NCBI GenBank assembly: GCA_027485415.1
Contig: JAIXRC010000014.1
Location: 46,806-110,805 of the forward strand
Direction: 5' to 3'
DNA from: Cryomorphaceae bacterium
Lineage (GTDB): Bacteria; Bacteroidota; Bacteroidia; Flavobacteriales_D; Crocinitomicaceae
Length of the DNA stretch: 64,000 nt
Part shown: in pieces, positions 46,928-55,622 of the stretch
Layout: each line of letters begins with the position of its first letter
How positions within the stretch are numbered: position 1 is the stretch's first letter
Notes under the pieces: model-generated
Seen by the model: the letters and a program-made list of their open reading frames with translations, nothing else
Told to the model about the DNA's origin: nothing
Database searches by the model: none
Translations under genes and position numbers: made by a program

Positions 46928-48927
46928 TATTTTAGAATTTTGTATACGGTACGTCGGTTTTTTTGATGGGCTGTTTCTTTCGCTTTCTCAGAGGATAGTT
47001 GGTTGATTTCTTGATCTGATACAAGCGGATTGGATTCCCCATACCCTTTAAACGTAAGACGTTTACCATCAATTTTCTCTGTATCGATTAAGTAATTGTA
47101 AACGGATTTTGCCCTATCGGTGGATAACTTAAGGTTATCATTTACGTCACCTCTTGTGTCGGTATGTCCTCCTAATTCAATACGTAGGCTTGGATTTTCC
47201 CGAAGGAAGTTCGCCAAATTGTTAAGTTCAACAAACGATTCTTTTCGAAGTTTCGCGCTGTTGAGGTCGAAATAAATGTTTTGTAATACGTTCTCGTTGC
47301 CGCTGGTAACAGGATTCATTGGAATATCCAAGTGATACGTGGTTTGATTTTCATTGTACGTTAAATCAAAGCCTAACGAAGTCGGGGCATACCCTGGAAA
47401 GGAGACATTGATAACATAATGTTGGTTGCTAGGTAGCGGAACAGTAAATACCCCTGTTAAGGGATCTGCATCGTTGATGACCATAATTTCCCCTGAGCTA
47501 ATCTCTTTTAAGGTAAAATGACCACCGAGGGGTTTCTTCGAATCAGCATCGAACACTTTGCCATCAAAATAATAGGTCACGGTAGGTTGAAATTCCTGGG
47601 GCAACTCAAAGGTGTAGATGTCTAAATCACCATAGCCTCCTTCACGATCTGAAGCAAAAAAAGCAATTTTTCCATCAGCGGCGACAATCAATGAGTTTTC
47701 ATCATTCAAGGTATTGATGGGATATCCCAAGTTTTTAGGTTTTGACCATTTTCCATCGGTACCTAAGTGACTTACAAATAAATCAGACCCGCCAAGACCA
47801 GCATGTCCCCTTGAGGCAAAATAAAGCGTTCGTCCATCAGGGTGAATATGAACGGATTCCTCTGCATAAGGAGTATTGATAATGTCAGGTAGGCGTTCTG
47901 CTGGAGACCATTTACCGTTAGCCCCTAATCGACTGACATATATATCGCTGTTGCGTTGATCCGCACCCCTTCCTCGCAATCCTCTGATGAAGTAGAGAGT
48001 TTTTCCATCGGCTGATAATGAAGGTTGTGTTTCCCAATGGAAGGTGTTGATATCACCGGGAATGTTGGTTGGGTTGGTCCAGCTGTTGCCCGTTCGGACG
48101 GTATAAAATAAGTCGCAGCTCCCTTTTCCTTTTCGCTTATCTCCGTAGTCGCCGGTCTCGTCAGCGCATGCTACGAAGACGAGTAAACGTCCATCAGCGG
48201 AAATCGTAGGAGCTCCTTCGTTCCTTTCGGTATTAACATTTTCGGGCATTGCCAAGGCTTTTTGCCATTCCATGTTTTGCTGGAAAGCAACGAAAAAGTC
48301 TTCTTGAATTTCTCCAGCTTCATTGGGTAAAGCCCGAGTAAACATTAATTGCTTTCCATCAACACTTAACGTTGGGTAGTATTCCGCGTTTCTCGTATTG
48401 ACACCCGGCCCAGCATTGACAGGATTGAATGCTTTAGGATTTTTCATTGCATCAATGGAAAATGCAGCACTTTCATAGATGAAATATGCCATTTTCATAT
48501 AATCTTGATTTGCGTTGGGATGCTTAATGAACTTTTGAATATAATGGAGGGCTTTCGCGTATTCTCCTGCGTCCAAATAAAGGTCTCCTAATTGATAAAA
48601 GGTCATTCCTGTTCTTGAATGTTCTGGGTTAATCCGCAAGGCGTTTTCGTAATCTGACCGAGCTTCGGAACGCTTTCGCAAGTTGAGGTTGAATTCTGCC
48701 CGTAAAATGTATGCTTCCCAAAAATTAGGATCTTTGGTTAGGCATTTATCCAATAATTCAACCGCTGTTTGAAAATCAGGATATCCCGTACTGGGGTCAA
48801 GTTTATTGGCCGGCACCATTTGTGCTTCTTTAAAGAGTTTTACCGCTTTTTTGTTTTTACTGGAAAATTGTCCAAACACAGGAATCGCGACAACACAAAA
48901 AGTTAGGAGGAGTAAGAAATGCTTCAT
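46927..48927 (-). CDS. TPR / PD40 beta-propeller / regulatory-like beta-sandwich / OmpA_C protein, PorE-like
   Basis: Signal peptide; TPR region; PTLSVDGKQLMFTRA, APTISADGRLLVFVA, PSLSADGKTLYFIR, VHIHPDGRTLYFAS propeller blades; GGHTDTRGDVNDNLKLSTDRAKSVYNYL OmpA_C. Confidence 0.85.
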   Translation of the reverse strand: MKHFLLLLTFCVVAIPVFGQFSSKNKKAVKLFKEAQMVPANKLDPSTGYPDFQTAVELLDKCLTKDPNFWEAYILRAEFNLNLRKRSEARSDYENALRINPEHSRTGMTFYQLGDLYLDAGEYAKALHYIQKFIKHPNANQDYMKMAYFIYESAAFSIDAMKNPKAFNPVNAGPGVNTRNAEYYPTLSVDGKQLMFTRALPNEAGEIQEDFFVAFQQNMEWQKALAMPENVNTERNEGAPTISADGRLLVFVACADETGDYGDKRKGKGSCDLFYTVRTGNSWTNPTNIPGDINTFHWETQPSLSADGKTLYFIRGLRGRGADQRNSDIYVSRLGANGKWSPAERLPDIINTPYAEESVHIHPDGRTLYFASRGHAGLGGSDLFVSHLGTDGKWSKPKNLGYPINTLNDENSLIVAADGKIAFFASDREGGYGDLDIYTFELPQEFQPTVTYYFDGKVFDADSKKPLGGHFTLKEISSGEIMVINDADPLTGVFTVPLPSNQHYVINVSFPGYAPTSLGFDLTYNENQTTYHLDIPMNPVTSGNENVLQNIYFDLNSAKLRKESFVELNNLANFLRENPSLRIELGGHTDTRGDVNDNLKLSTDRAKSVYNYLIDTEKIDGKRLTFKGYGESNPLVSDQEINQLSSEKAKETAHQKNRRTVYKILK

Positions 48928-49526
48928 TAGGGGATTTCAAGGTATTTATGAGTCTGTAACGAGAGTTTCCACCGCGGGTTACGATGAATGAATGAAATTA
49001 TAGTATCCTGCAAGGAAGCTCTTTTACTCCATTCTGGTTGAAGGTATAGAAGGCAAGTTTCGGTTACTTTCTCCGCATGAAGTTGAGCCCATTCAAGATC
49101 GGATGGATGGTAAATGACCACTTTGAGTTCGTCTGCTTTCAAATACGCTTCTGCACAAGGTGCTTTGAATTTTTTCGGAGAAAACGTATACCAATCTACT
49201 TCGCCGTGTAAAGGGTAGCATCCCGAAGTTTCGATAGCCACGTATTTGTTTTGTTGATGGAGCAGGTCCGTTAACGGTCCTAGGTCGTGCATCGCGGGTT
49301 CACCACCGGTAATTACTACAAAATCATGGTTTTCTGTAAGTACCTGAACATTTTCCAAGGAGTAAAATTCTCCTGCATCATTGTCCCAGCTGTCTTTTAC
49401 ATCGCACCAAACGCACCCAATGTCGCATCCTGAAAGCCTTAGGAAATAGGCGGAACGACCGCTGTGAAAACCTTCTCCTTGCAAGGTCGAGAAGTGCTCC
49501 ATGATTTGATAACCCATTTGCTCCAT
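48927..49526 (-). CDS. queE: 7-carboxy-7-deazaguanine synthase
   Basis: HFSTLQGEGFHSGRSAYFLRLSGCDIGCVWCDVKDSW; VITGGEPAMHDL. Confidence 0.93.
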   Translation of the reverse strand: MEQMGYQIMEHFSTLQGEGFHSGRSAYFLRLSGCDIGCVWCDVKDSWDNDAGEFYSLENVQVLTENHDFVVITGGEPAMHDLGPLTDLLHQQNKYVAIETSGCYPLHGEVDWYTFSPKKFKAPCAEAYLKADELKVVIYHPSDLEWAQLHAEKVTETCLLYLQPEWSKRASLQDTIISFIHRNPRWKLSLQTHKYLEIP

Positions 49527-49530
49527 GTAA

Positions 49531-49538
49531 CAAAGGTA
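49531..49538 (-). promoter_or_regulatory. -7 element TACCTTTG of queE, 4 nt from the ATG
   Basis: Match to TAnnTTTG. Confidence 0.55.
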
Positions 49539-49616
49539 AGTTTCTTTGATATTAAGACTAAAAATCCGACGATTAAAAGGATATTTTTATATTTGTTCAA
49601 ACTAATTTAACATATT

Positions 49617-50567
49617 ATGAAAAAAATTACCCTTGTTGTTTCTTGTTTTTTAAGTGTATTGACCTGTGCACACGCCCAGATCGGGAACGGTGACATGGAA
49701 CTTTGGGAAAATGTGGGGGCACCTACCGAAGAGCCCAACAATTGGAGCAGTTTTAAAACCGGTTCAGGAAATTTCGCGGGATTTGCAAACAAGCAAATTG
49801 AACGATCTTCCAACGTCCGTGCAGGTGCAACTGGTGCCTATGCCGCCAGAATTTGGTCCACCAGTGTGTTAGGCATTGTGGCCAACGGAACCATGACTTG
49901 TGGTCGAGTAAACATGGGAAGCACTACTCCTTCCAACCCAGCTAACTACAATTATTCGCAAACCAACGACGATCAATTTTCGGAAGTATGTACTACCTTG
50001 CCGGATTCGTTAGTCTTTTGGGCTAAGTATACCCAAGCAGGTGGTGGAAATCAAACGGCTAGAGTTCATGCTCTTGTACACGACGCATACGATGCGCACG
50101 ATCCAATCGACGCGAATTCTCAATCCCATGTAATTGCAACGGCGGAATTGAATTATTCCCCAACCAATGGATCATGGGTTCGTTTTTCGGTGCCTTTTGT
50201 TCCAACCGCCAATACGGGGTTAGTTCCTGCATTTATTTTAACCACTTTCGCTACCAATTCTACACCGGGTGGGGGTGCAGCTAACGATGAAGTTTTGTTG
50301 GATGATATAAGTTTGGTGTACAATGGAAGCGGAGCTGGGGTAAATGAACCATCGGCTGCTAACTTTTCCGTAAATTACACAGAAGGGAAAATGTACCTTC
50401 ATGGAGCAGTAAAAGGTCAATTACGCATTCTGGCTTTGAATGGTCAAGTCGTTTTCGAAGGTGATGCTCAAGAAGTATTGCCGCTTTCATTGGTTTCTGG
50501 TTTTTATATAGCACAATTGCAGGGATTGAATGGTAAATCCACTTCGGTGAAATTTTCGGCCAATTAA
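49617..50567 (+). CDS. secreted PCMD-like protein with T9SS type A sorting domain
   Basis: Signal peptide; NGDMELWENVG...NDEVLLDDISLVYN; C-terminal GQLRILALNGQVVFEG...SGFYIAQLQG...VKFSAN. Confidence 0.78.
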   Translation: MKKITLVVSCFLSVLTCAHAQIGNGDMELWENVGAPTEEPNNWSSFKTGSGNFAGFANKQIERSSNVRAGATGAYAARIWSTSVLGIVANGTMTCGRVNMGSTTPSNPANYNYSQTNDDQFSEVCTTLPDSLVFWAKYTQAGGGNQTARVHALVHDAYDAHDPIDANSQSHVIATAELNYSPTNGSWVRFSVPFVPTANTGLVPAFILTTFATNSTPGGGAANDEVLLDDISLVYNGSGAGVNEPSAANFSVNYTEGKMYLHGAVKGQLRILALNGQVVFEGDAQEVLPLSLVSGFYIAQLQGLNGKSTSVKFSAN

Positions 50568-50570
50568 AAA

Positions 50571-52970
50571 GTGTTGAACCGGATTCTACTTACTTTCTGG
50601 ACATTCCTACTTGCCTTTTCATCCTTTGGTCAAGAGGCCACGGTCAAAGGTGTCGTGCTCGGTGAAAACGATGCGCCCTTGGAAGGGGCCAATGTAATTT
50701 ATCGGTACGATGTATCGCGTGGCGCTCAAACGGATAAAAATGGAAATTTTTCCTTGTTCATTCCTGCGGGTAAAGCCTTGTTAATCGTGCGCTACACGGG
50801 TATGCGAAGTGATACCCTGGTGCTGAATTTGTCGGAAAATGAAGTGCAATCTGTTTCGGTTCGGTTAAAACCCTACAGCGTTGAAAAAGGCCAAGTAACC
50901 GTTTCCGTCGGTAAATTCGATAAGCCACTTGAAGAGCAAACAGTGACCATGGTGGTAATGAAACCAACCATGATTGAAAACAAAAACACAAGGAGCATCG
51001 AAACGGCGTTGGATCAAACCCCGGGGTTGAATATCTTAGACGGGGAGCCTCAAATTCGTGGTGGAAGCGGCTTTACCTTTGGTGTCGGTGCAAAAGTCGC
51101 AGTGCTTGTCGATGATATGCCCATGTTGTCCGGAGATGCGGGAAGGCCTGAATGGGGGTTTGTTCCCGTCGAGAACATTAGCCAAATTGAGATCATTAAA
51201 GGAGCAGCCAGTGTTTTGTCGGGAAGTTCAGCTTTGTCCGGTTCTATCCACATTCGGACAGCCTATCCAACAGCTAAACCGTTGAACAAAATTAATGTTT
51301 ACAGCGGTGTATATTCCGCTCCTTCGGTGGAGGGCTCCAAATGGTGGACCGGGGTTCCGCTCATTTCCGGGGCGAATTTCATTCATTCCAAGTCCTATAA
51401 GAATTGGGATGTGGTGGTTGGTGGCAATGTTAATTACGACCATGGATACATTGGAGCGCCTCGTCCGGGACAATATGTAATAGATACGGTATCCAATTTC
51501 ACCGACCGTCAAATGGCGATGAAAAGAGCGAGAATTAATTTTAATGTGCGCAAAAGGTCTTCGAAAATTAAAGGATTAAGTTACGGTTTAAACGGGAACA
51601 TGATGTTAGCCCGAACCAACCTTTCTTTTGCCTGGTTGGACGACACCTCTGGGCTGTACAGAGCCTATCCTGGAGCGGTCTTTTTGCAAGATCAAACGAT
51701 ATTTAACCTAGACCCTTTTGTGCAGTTGATTACAGAAACCAGTGGCAATCATTATTTGCGAACGCGCATTTTGCACAACGATAACCAAATGACCGCCAAC
51801 CAAGATAACCGTGCAACAACGTATTATGCAGATTATATGTTTAAAAGATCTTATCCCTTATTAGGCGGTTTAGATTTTATCGGAGGTTTTACGGGTTCTT
51901 TTGTAAATTCCTTCGCCAACATGTACGTGGGCAGCGGAAATCCCAACAATCAATTATTAAACCTCTCGGCTTACACACAAATGGAGAAGTCGTTTCACAA
52001 AGTATTGAATGTCTCTGCTGGCGCCCGAATGGAGTATTTTCAATTGAACGATACCGTAACCGCCTTAAAACCGATCTTTAGATGTGGTGCCAATTTGAAA
52101 CTTTATCAAGAAACGTATTTAAGAGCTTCCTTTGGACAAGGGTTTCGGTTTCCTACGATTACCGAGCGTTTTATTAAAACGGGCGTTGGTAATTTTGGGG
52201 TTTTTCCTAACCCACAATTGCTTCCAGAGAGCAGTTGGAATGCCGAGGTGGGGCTCAAGCAAGGGTTGAAAATTGGGGGTGTTTACGCATATTTTGATGC
52301 TGCAGCTTTTTGGCAGGAATACCAAAACACCATAGAATATATGTTTGGGATTTGGGACGTTGCCAATGCACCTGCCTCTTTCGCAGGGTTTAAATTCCTG
52401 AATACAGGCAGATCAAGGGTCCTAGGTTTGGATATTTCCTTCGCAGGAAAAAGTAAGTTGGGTAAACTTTCAGAAATTACCTTCTTAACGGGGTACAATT
52501 ATATCGTTCCTAAAACACTCAACCCGGATTACGTTTACGCAATTGATGATATTAACCGCAAGTACAGCTATAATACTACCTCCATGGATTCGGCAAGTGG
52601 AATACTCAAATATCGGTTTTTGCACAATGTCAAATTCGATGCAGAGTGGACCTTAAGAGAGAAATTCTCCGTTGGTTTAAGCATGAAATATTTCAGTAAA
52701 ATCGTCAACATGGATGCGATTATTAAGGATTTTGAGGAAACGACTGCAGCATCAGGAGGGGATAAACAAAACATTCGATACATGGATTATTTTAATTCCC
52801 ATCGTTTCGGAAACACCATTTTCGATGCTCGAGTTGCTTATCATTTTAACGAAAACCACAAAATTGCCCTCGTTGGGTCCAATGTTTTGAACCGCAGTTA
52901 TTCATTACGGCCGTTAAAAATTGAACCTCCAAGAAGCATCATGCTTCAATATACCATGAAGTTCAGTTAG
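50571..52970 (+). CDS. TonB-dependent receptor (BtuB-like plug, carboxypeptidase-regulatory-like domain)
   Basis: GTG start; ATVKGVVLGENDAPLEGANVIYRYD; PQIRGGSGFTFGVGAKVAVLVDDMPMLSGDAG; IEIIKGAASVLSGSSALSGSIHIRT. Confidence 0.9.
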   Translation: MLNRILLTFWTFLLAFSSFGQEATVKGVVLGENDAPLEGANVIYRYDVSRGAQTDKNGNFSLFIPAGKALLIVRYTGMRSDTLVLNLSENEVQSVSVRLKPYSVEKGQVTVSVGKFDKPLEEQTVTMVVMKPTMIENKNTRSIETALDQTPGLNILDGEPQIRGGSGFTFGVGAKVAVLVDDMPMLSGDAGRPEWGFVPVENISQIEIIKGAASVLSGSSALSGSIHIRTAYPTAKPLNKINVYSGVYSAPSVEGSKWWTGVPLISGANFIHSKSYKNWDVVVGGNVNYDHGYIGAPRPGQYVIDTVSNFTDRQMAMKRARINFNVRKRSSKIKGLSYGLNGNMMLARTNLSFAWLDDTSGLYRAYPGAVFLQDQTIFNLDPFVQLITETSGNHYLRTRILHNDNQMTANQDNRATTYYADYMFKRSYPLLGGLDFIGGFTGSFVNSFANMYVGSGNPNNQLLNLSAYTQMEKSFHKVLNVSAGARMEYFQLNDTVTALKPIFRCGANLKLYQETYLRASFGQGFRFPTITERFIKTGVGNFGVFPNPQLLPESSWNAEVGLKQGLKIGGVYAYFDAAAFWQEYQNTIEYMFGIWDVANAPASFAGFKFLNTGRSRVLGLDISFAGKSKLGKLSEITFLTGYNYIVPKTLNPDYVYAIDDINRKYSYNTTSMDSASGILKYRFLHNVKFDAEWTLREKFSVGLSMKYFSKIVNMDAIIKDFEETTAASGGDKQNIRYMDYFNSHRFGNTIFDARVAYHFNENHKIALVGSNVLNRSYSLRPLKIEPPRSIMLQYTMKFS

Positions 52971-52998
52971 AATTTCTTGGTAATCGAATTATTTCTCC

Positions 52999-53006
52999 TA
53001 TCTTTG
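52999..53006 (+). promoter_or_regulatory. promoter of rpsP: TTGG at 52977 and TATCTTTG
   Basis: -33 TTG-type element and TAnnTTTG -7 element with 18-nt spacer. Confidence 0.7.
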
Positions 53007-53059
53007 CACCCTTAAATTCATTATTAACCGAGGTTTTGTACCTCAAAAAATAACCAATC

Positions 53060-53764
53060 ATGGCAACAAAAATTCGTTTACAACGGCACGGTAAAAAAGG
53101 AAAAGCATTTTTTCATCTAGTAGCGGCAGATAGCCGAGCTAAACGTGACGGAAAATTCATCGAGAAATTAGGAACCTATAATCCAGTTTCTAATCCAGCA
53201 ACGATCGATATTGATTTTGATAGAACTTTGTATTGGGTTGGTGTTGGTGCAGAAATGACCGATACAGCGCGTGCAATTTTATCCTATAAAGGAATTTTAT
53301 ACAAAAACCACCTTTTAAAAGGAGTGGCTAAAGGGGCATTAACCCATGAAGAGGCGGATAAAAAGTTCGGTTTGTGGTTGTTGGAAAAAGAAAATAAAAT
53401 ACAAGCGAAGAAAGACGGTTTGTCGAAGGCAACAGATCATGAAAAAGCAAGCCGATTGAAAGCTGAAATGGAGGCGAATGCAGCCAAAGCAGCGGCTCTT
53501 GAAGCTAAACTAAACCCTGTTATAGAAGAAGAGGCTCCTGCTGCTGAAGAAGCTCCGGTTGCTGAAGAAGCTCCGGTTGCTGAAGAAGCTCCAGTTGCTG
53601 AAGAAGCTCCGGTTGCTGAAGAAGCGCCTGCTGCTGAAGAAGCTCCGGTTGCTGAAGAAGCACCTGTTGTTGAAGAATCACCCGCTGCTGATGCTCCGGT
53701 TGCTGAAGAATCACCTGCTGCGGAAGACGCGCCTGCTGCTGAAGAAGGCTCTGCAGAGGAATAA
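53060..53764 (+). CDS. rpsP: 30S ribosomal protein S16 with long acidic (AEEAPV)n C-terminal tail
   Basis: [42 protein letters not shown]; tail of AEEAPV hexapeptides. Confidence 0.96.
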   Translation: MATKIRLQRHGKKGKAFFHLVAADSRAKRDGKFIEKLGTYNPVSNPATIDIDFDRTLYWVGVGAEMTDTARAILSYKGILYKNHLLKGVAKGALTHEEADKKFGLWLLEKENKIQAKKDGLSKATDHEKASRLKAEMEANAAKAAALEAKLNPVIEEEAPAAEEAPVAEEAPVAEEAPVAEEAPVAEEAPAAEEAPVAEEAPVVEESPAADAPVAEESPAAEDAPAAEEGSAEE

Positions 53765-53781
53765 TTTCAAACGCAGATTTT

Positions 53782-54303
53782 TTGAACGGCTATTTTCAAA
53801 TAGGTCATATTGCGAAACTTCACGGATACCAAGGTGAAGTTTCGTTGTTTTTGGACGTTACCCAACCTGATGCATACCACCAGCTAAAAACTGTTTTTTT
53901 AGAGATGGATGGGATAGCTACTCCATTTAGCATAAAGTCCTTAAAGCCGATGAACAATGGATTTATCGTGATAAAATTTGAGGGAGTAAACAGCGAAGAA
54001 GAGGCTCGACGCTTGCTAAGACACCCCGTTTTTTTAGCAGATTCTCTTCTGCCGGTTTTGGACGAGCATTCGTTCTATGATCACGAAATCCTCGGTTTTG
54101 ATGTGGTTGATACTGCACGCGGTCTGATTGGGAAGGCTACCGGGGTAATTGACCATCCTTCTAATCCTCTGTTGCAAGTAGAAATGGATGGAGTAGAGAT
54201 TTTGATTCCCCTTAACTTGGATTTGAATAAAATAGTAAACCGTCAGGATAAGAGGCTAACGCTGACCACGCCAGAAGGGCTATTAGATGTTTATTTGTCT
54301 TGA
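53782..54303 (+). CDS. rimM: 16S rRNA processing protein RimM
   Basis: FQIGHIAKLHGYQGEVSLFLDV; TTG start; PLLQVEMDGVEILIPL. Confidence 0.92.
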   Translation: MNGYFQIGHIAKLHGYQGEVSLFLDVTQPDAYHQLKTVFLEMDGIATPFSIKSLKPMNNGFIVIKFEGVNSEEEARRLLRHPVFLADSLLPVLDEHSFYDHEILGFDVVDTARGLIGKATGVIDHPSNPLLQVEMDGVEILIPLNLDLNKIVNRQDKRLTLTTPEGLLDVYLS

Positions 54304-55466
54304 TTCAATAAGCCAAGGCATATTTTCATTCGAATCACTTTTTTTGCAGCTTCTTCCACTTGCTTTTTGAATTCGGAGTTTTTGCGAAATTCTTTCAGGA
54401 TTTCACGATGGGCTTTGGCGGCATCTACCGGCATTAAAACAATGTCGCAACCTGCTGCAATGGCTAGTGTTGCGCATTGAGGTACGTTCACGACACCTCC
54501 CATGTTCATGGCATCCGTGACAATAAGTCCTTTAAATCCGAGTTCTTTTTTCAATAAATCGGTAACAATGGCTTTTGAACAAGTAGAGGGCAGGCCGTTG
54601 GTTTCGTATTTTTTATTGTTTTTTACCGAAATATGAGCGACCATGATGGATAATACTCCGTTAGCAATGAGTTCCGGGTAATTTTTAATTTCCTTGAGTT
54701 CTCCATCGATGGTTTGAAGGGATGAGTGAGTATCTCCGCTCACCAATCCGTGACCTGGAAAATGTTTGGCAGTAGCAATTATGCCCTGCTGTTGCGTCGT
54801 TTGAATAAAGGCATTTGACCATGGAATCAATTGTTCAGGTTTGTTGCCAAATCCTCGGTAACCCACCGTGGCATTTCCAGCAACGTCCACCACAGGTGCA
54901 AAGTTGTAATTGATACCTATCGAATTTAAAAGTTGAGAAATTTGTTGTGCCACAGCGACAACTTCTTCCATTGAGTTAATTTCAGCTGCTTTTTTTACCG
55001 GCGCAGATTCCCCTATTTTTCGGTTAACCAAACTCGGTTCGGCATCGGCACTGTATAGAAAAGGAAGGCACCCTTTTGATTTGCTTAACGCGTTGAAGTT
55101 TTTTATCCATTCGGTGAATTCTTTTTGGGTTCCGTTCAGCATGAGAATACCTCCAATGATCCTTTCTTGAATGTGTTTTTCAATGGTGCTGGGAGTTTGT
55201 CCGTATTTTCCCACAGCTGGCATGATCAATTGAGCTACGATAGCGGTATCGTCGAGCTGTTGGTAAATATCCTCAACAGCCTTATCTAATGAAGGTTTTT
55301 CGGATAAAAAATCGCTCAGGTTGAATACAGTTTTTTCACTCAATTTAGGAACACTTGGTTTCATTTTGGGTTTTTCCGTTGATTGTGAACAGGCAAATAA
55401 CCCAACCAAAACAGATGAGAGGAAAATAATATGTTTGAGGTTCATAACGTTAGCTTTTTTTTGCAA
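54291..55466 (-). CDS. glycoside hydrolase family 3 (beta-N-acetylhexosaminidase-like) lipoprotein
   Basis: NYNFAPVVDVAGNATVGYRGFG, ATAKHFPGHGLVSGDTH, GLIVTDAMNMGGV; lipobox GLFAC. Confidence 0.92.
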   Translation of the reverse strand: MQKKANVMNLKHIIFLSSVLVGLFACSQSTEKPKMKPSVPKLSEKTVFNLSDFLSEKPSLDKAVEDIYQQLDDTAIVAQLIMPAVGKYGQTPSTIEKHIQERIIGGILMLNGTQKEFTEWIKNFNALSKSKGCLPFLYSADAEPSLVNRKIGESAPVKKAAEINSMEEVVAVAQQISQLLNSIGINYNFAPVVDVAGNATVGYRGFGNKPEQLIPWSNAFIQTTQQQGIIATAKHFPGHGLVSGDTHSSLQTIDGELKEIKNYPELIANGVLSIMVAHISVKNNKKYETNGLPSTCSKAIVTDLLKKELGFKGLIVTDAMNMGGVVNVPQCATLAIAAGCDIVLMPVDAAKAHREILKEFRKNSEFKKQVEEAAKKVIRMKICLGLLNQDK

Positions 55467-55622
55467 ATTTATGCGTCAACTAGCCAACTTTTTTGCCAGG
55501 TTTCATTTATTATCAACAAATGAGTGTTTTCATACAAAACATCCCCTTAATAACATTCAATTAAAAATTACTTAACTTTAAATTTAGAAATTAAGTACGA
55601 ACCTTTCATTATAAGTTGTCCC

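Noticed and set aside
53530-53760. CRISPR-like periodicity in the rpsP tail
   Set aside because: 18-bp contiguous coding repeat without spacers; in frame with S16.
53520-53837. ORFs 53520-53714 (minus, LLQQPE repeats) and 53559-53837 (plus, LLKKLRL repeats)
   Set aside because: Alternate-frame readings of the rpsP AEEAPV repeat.
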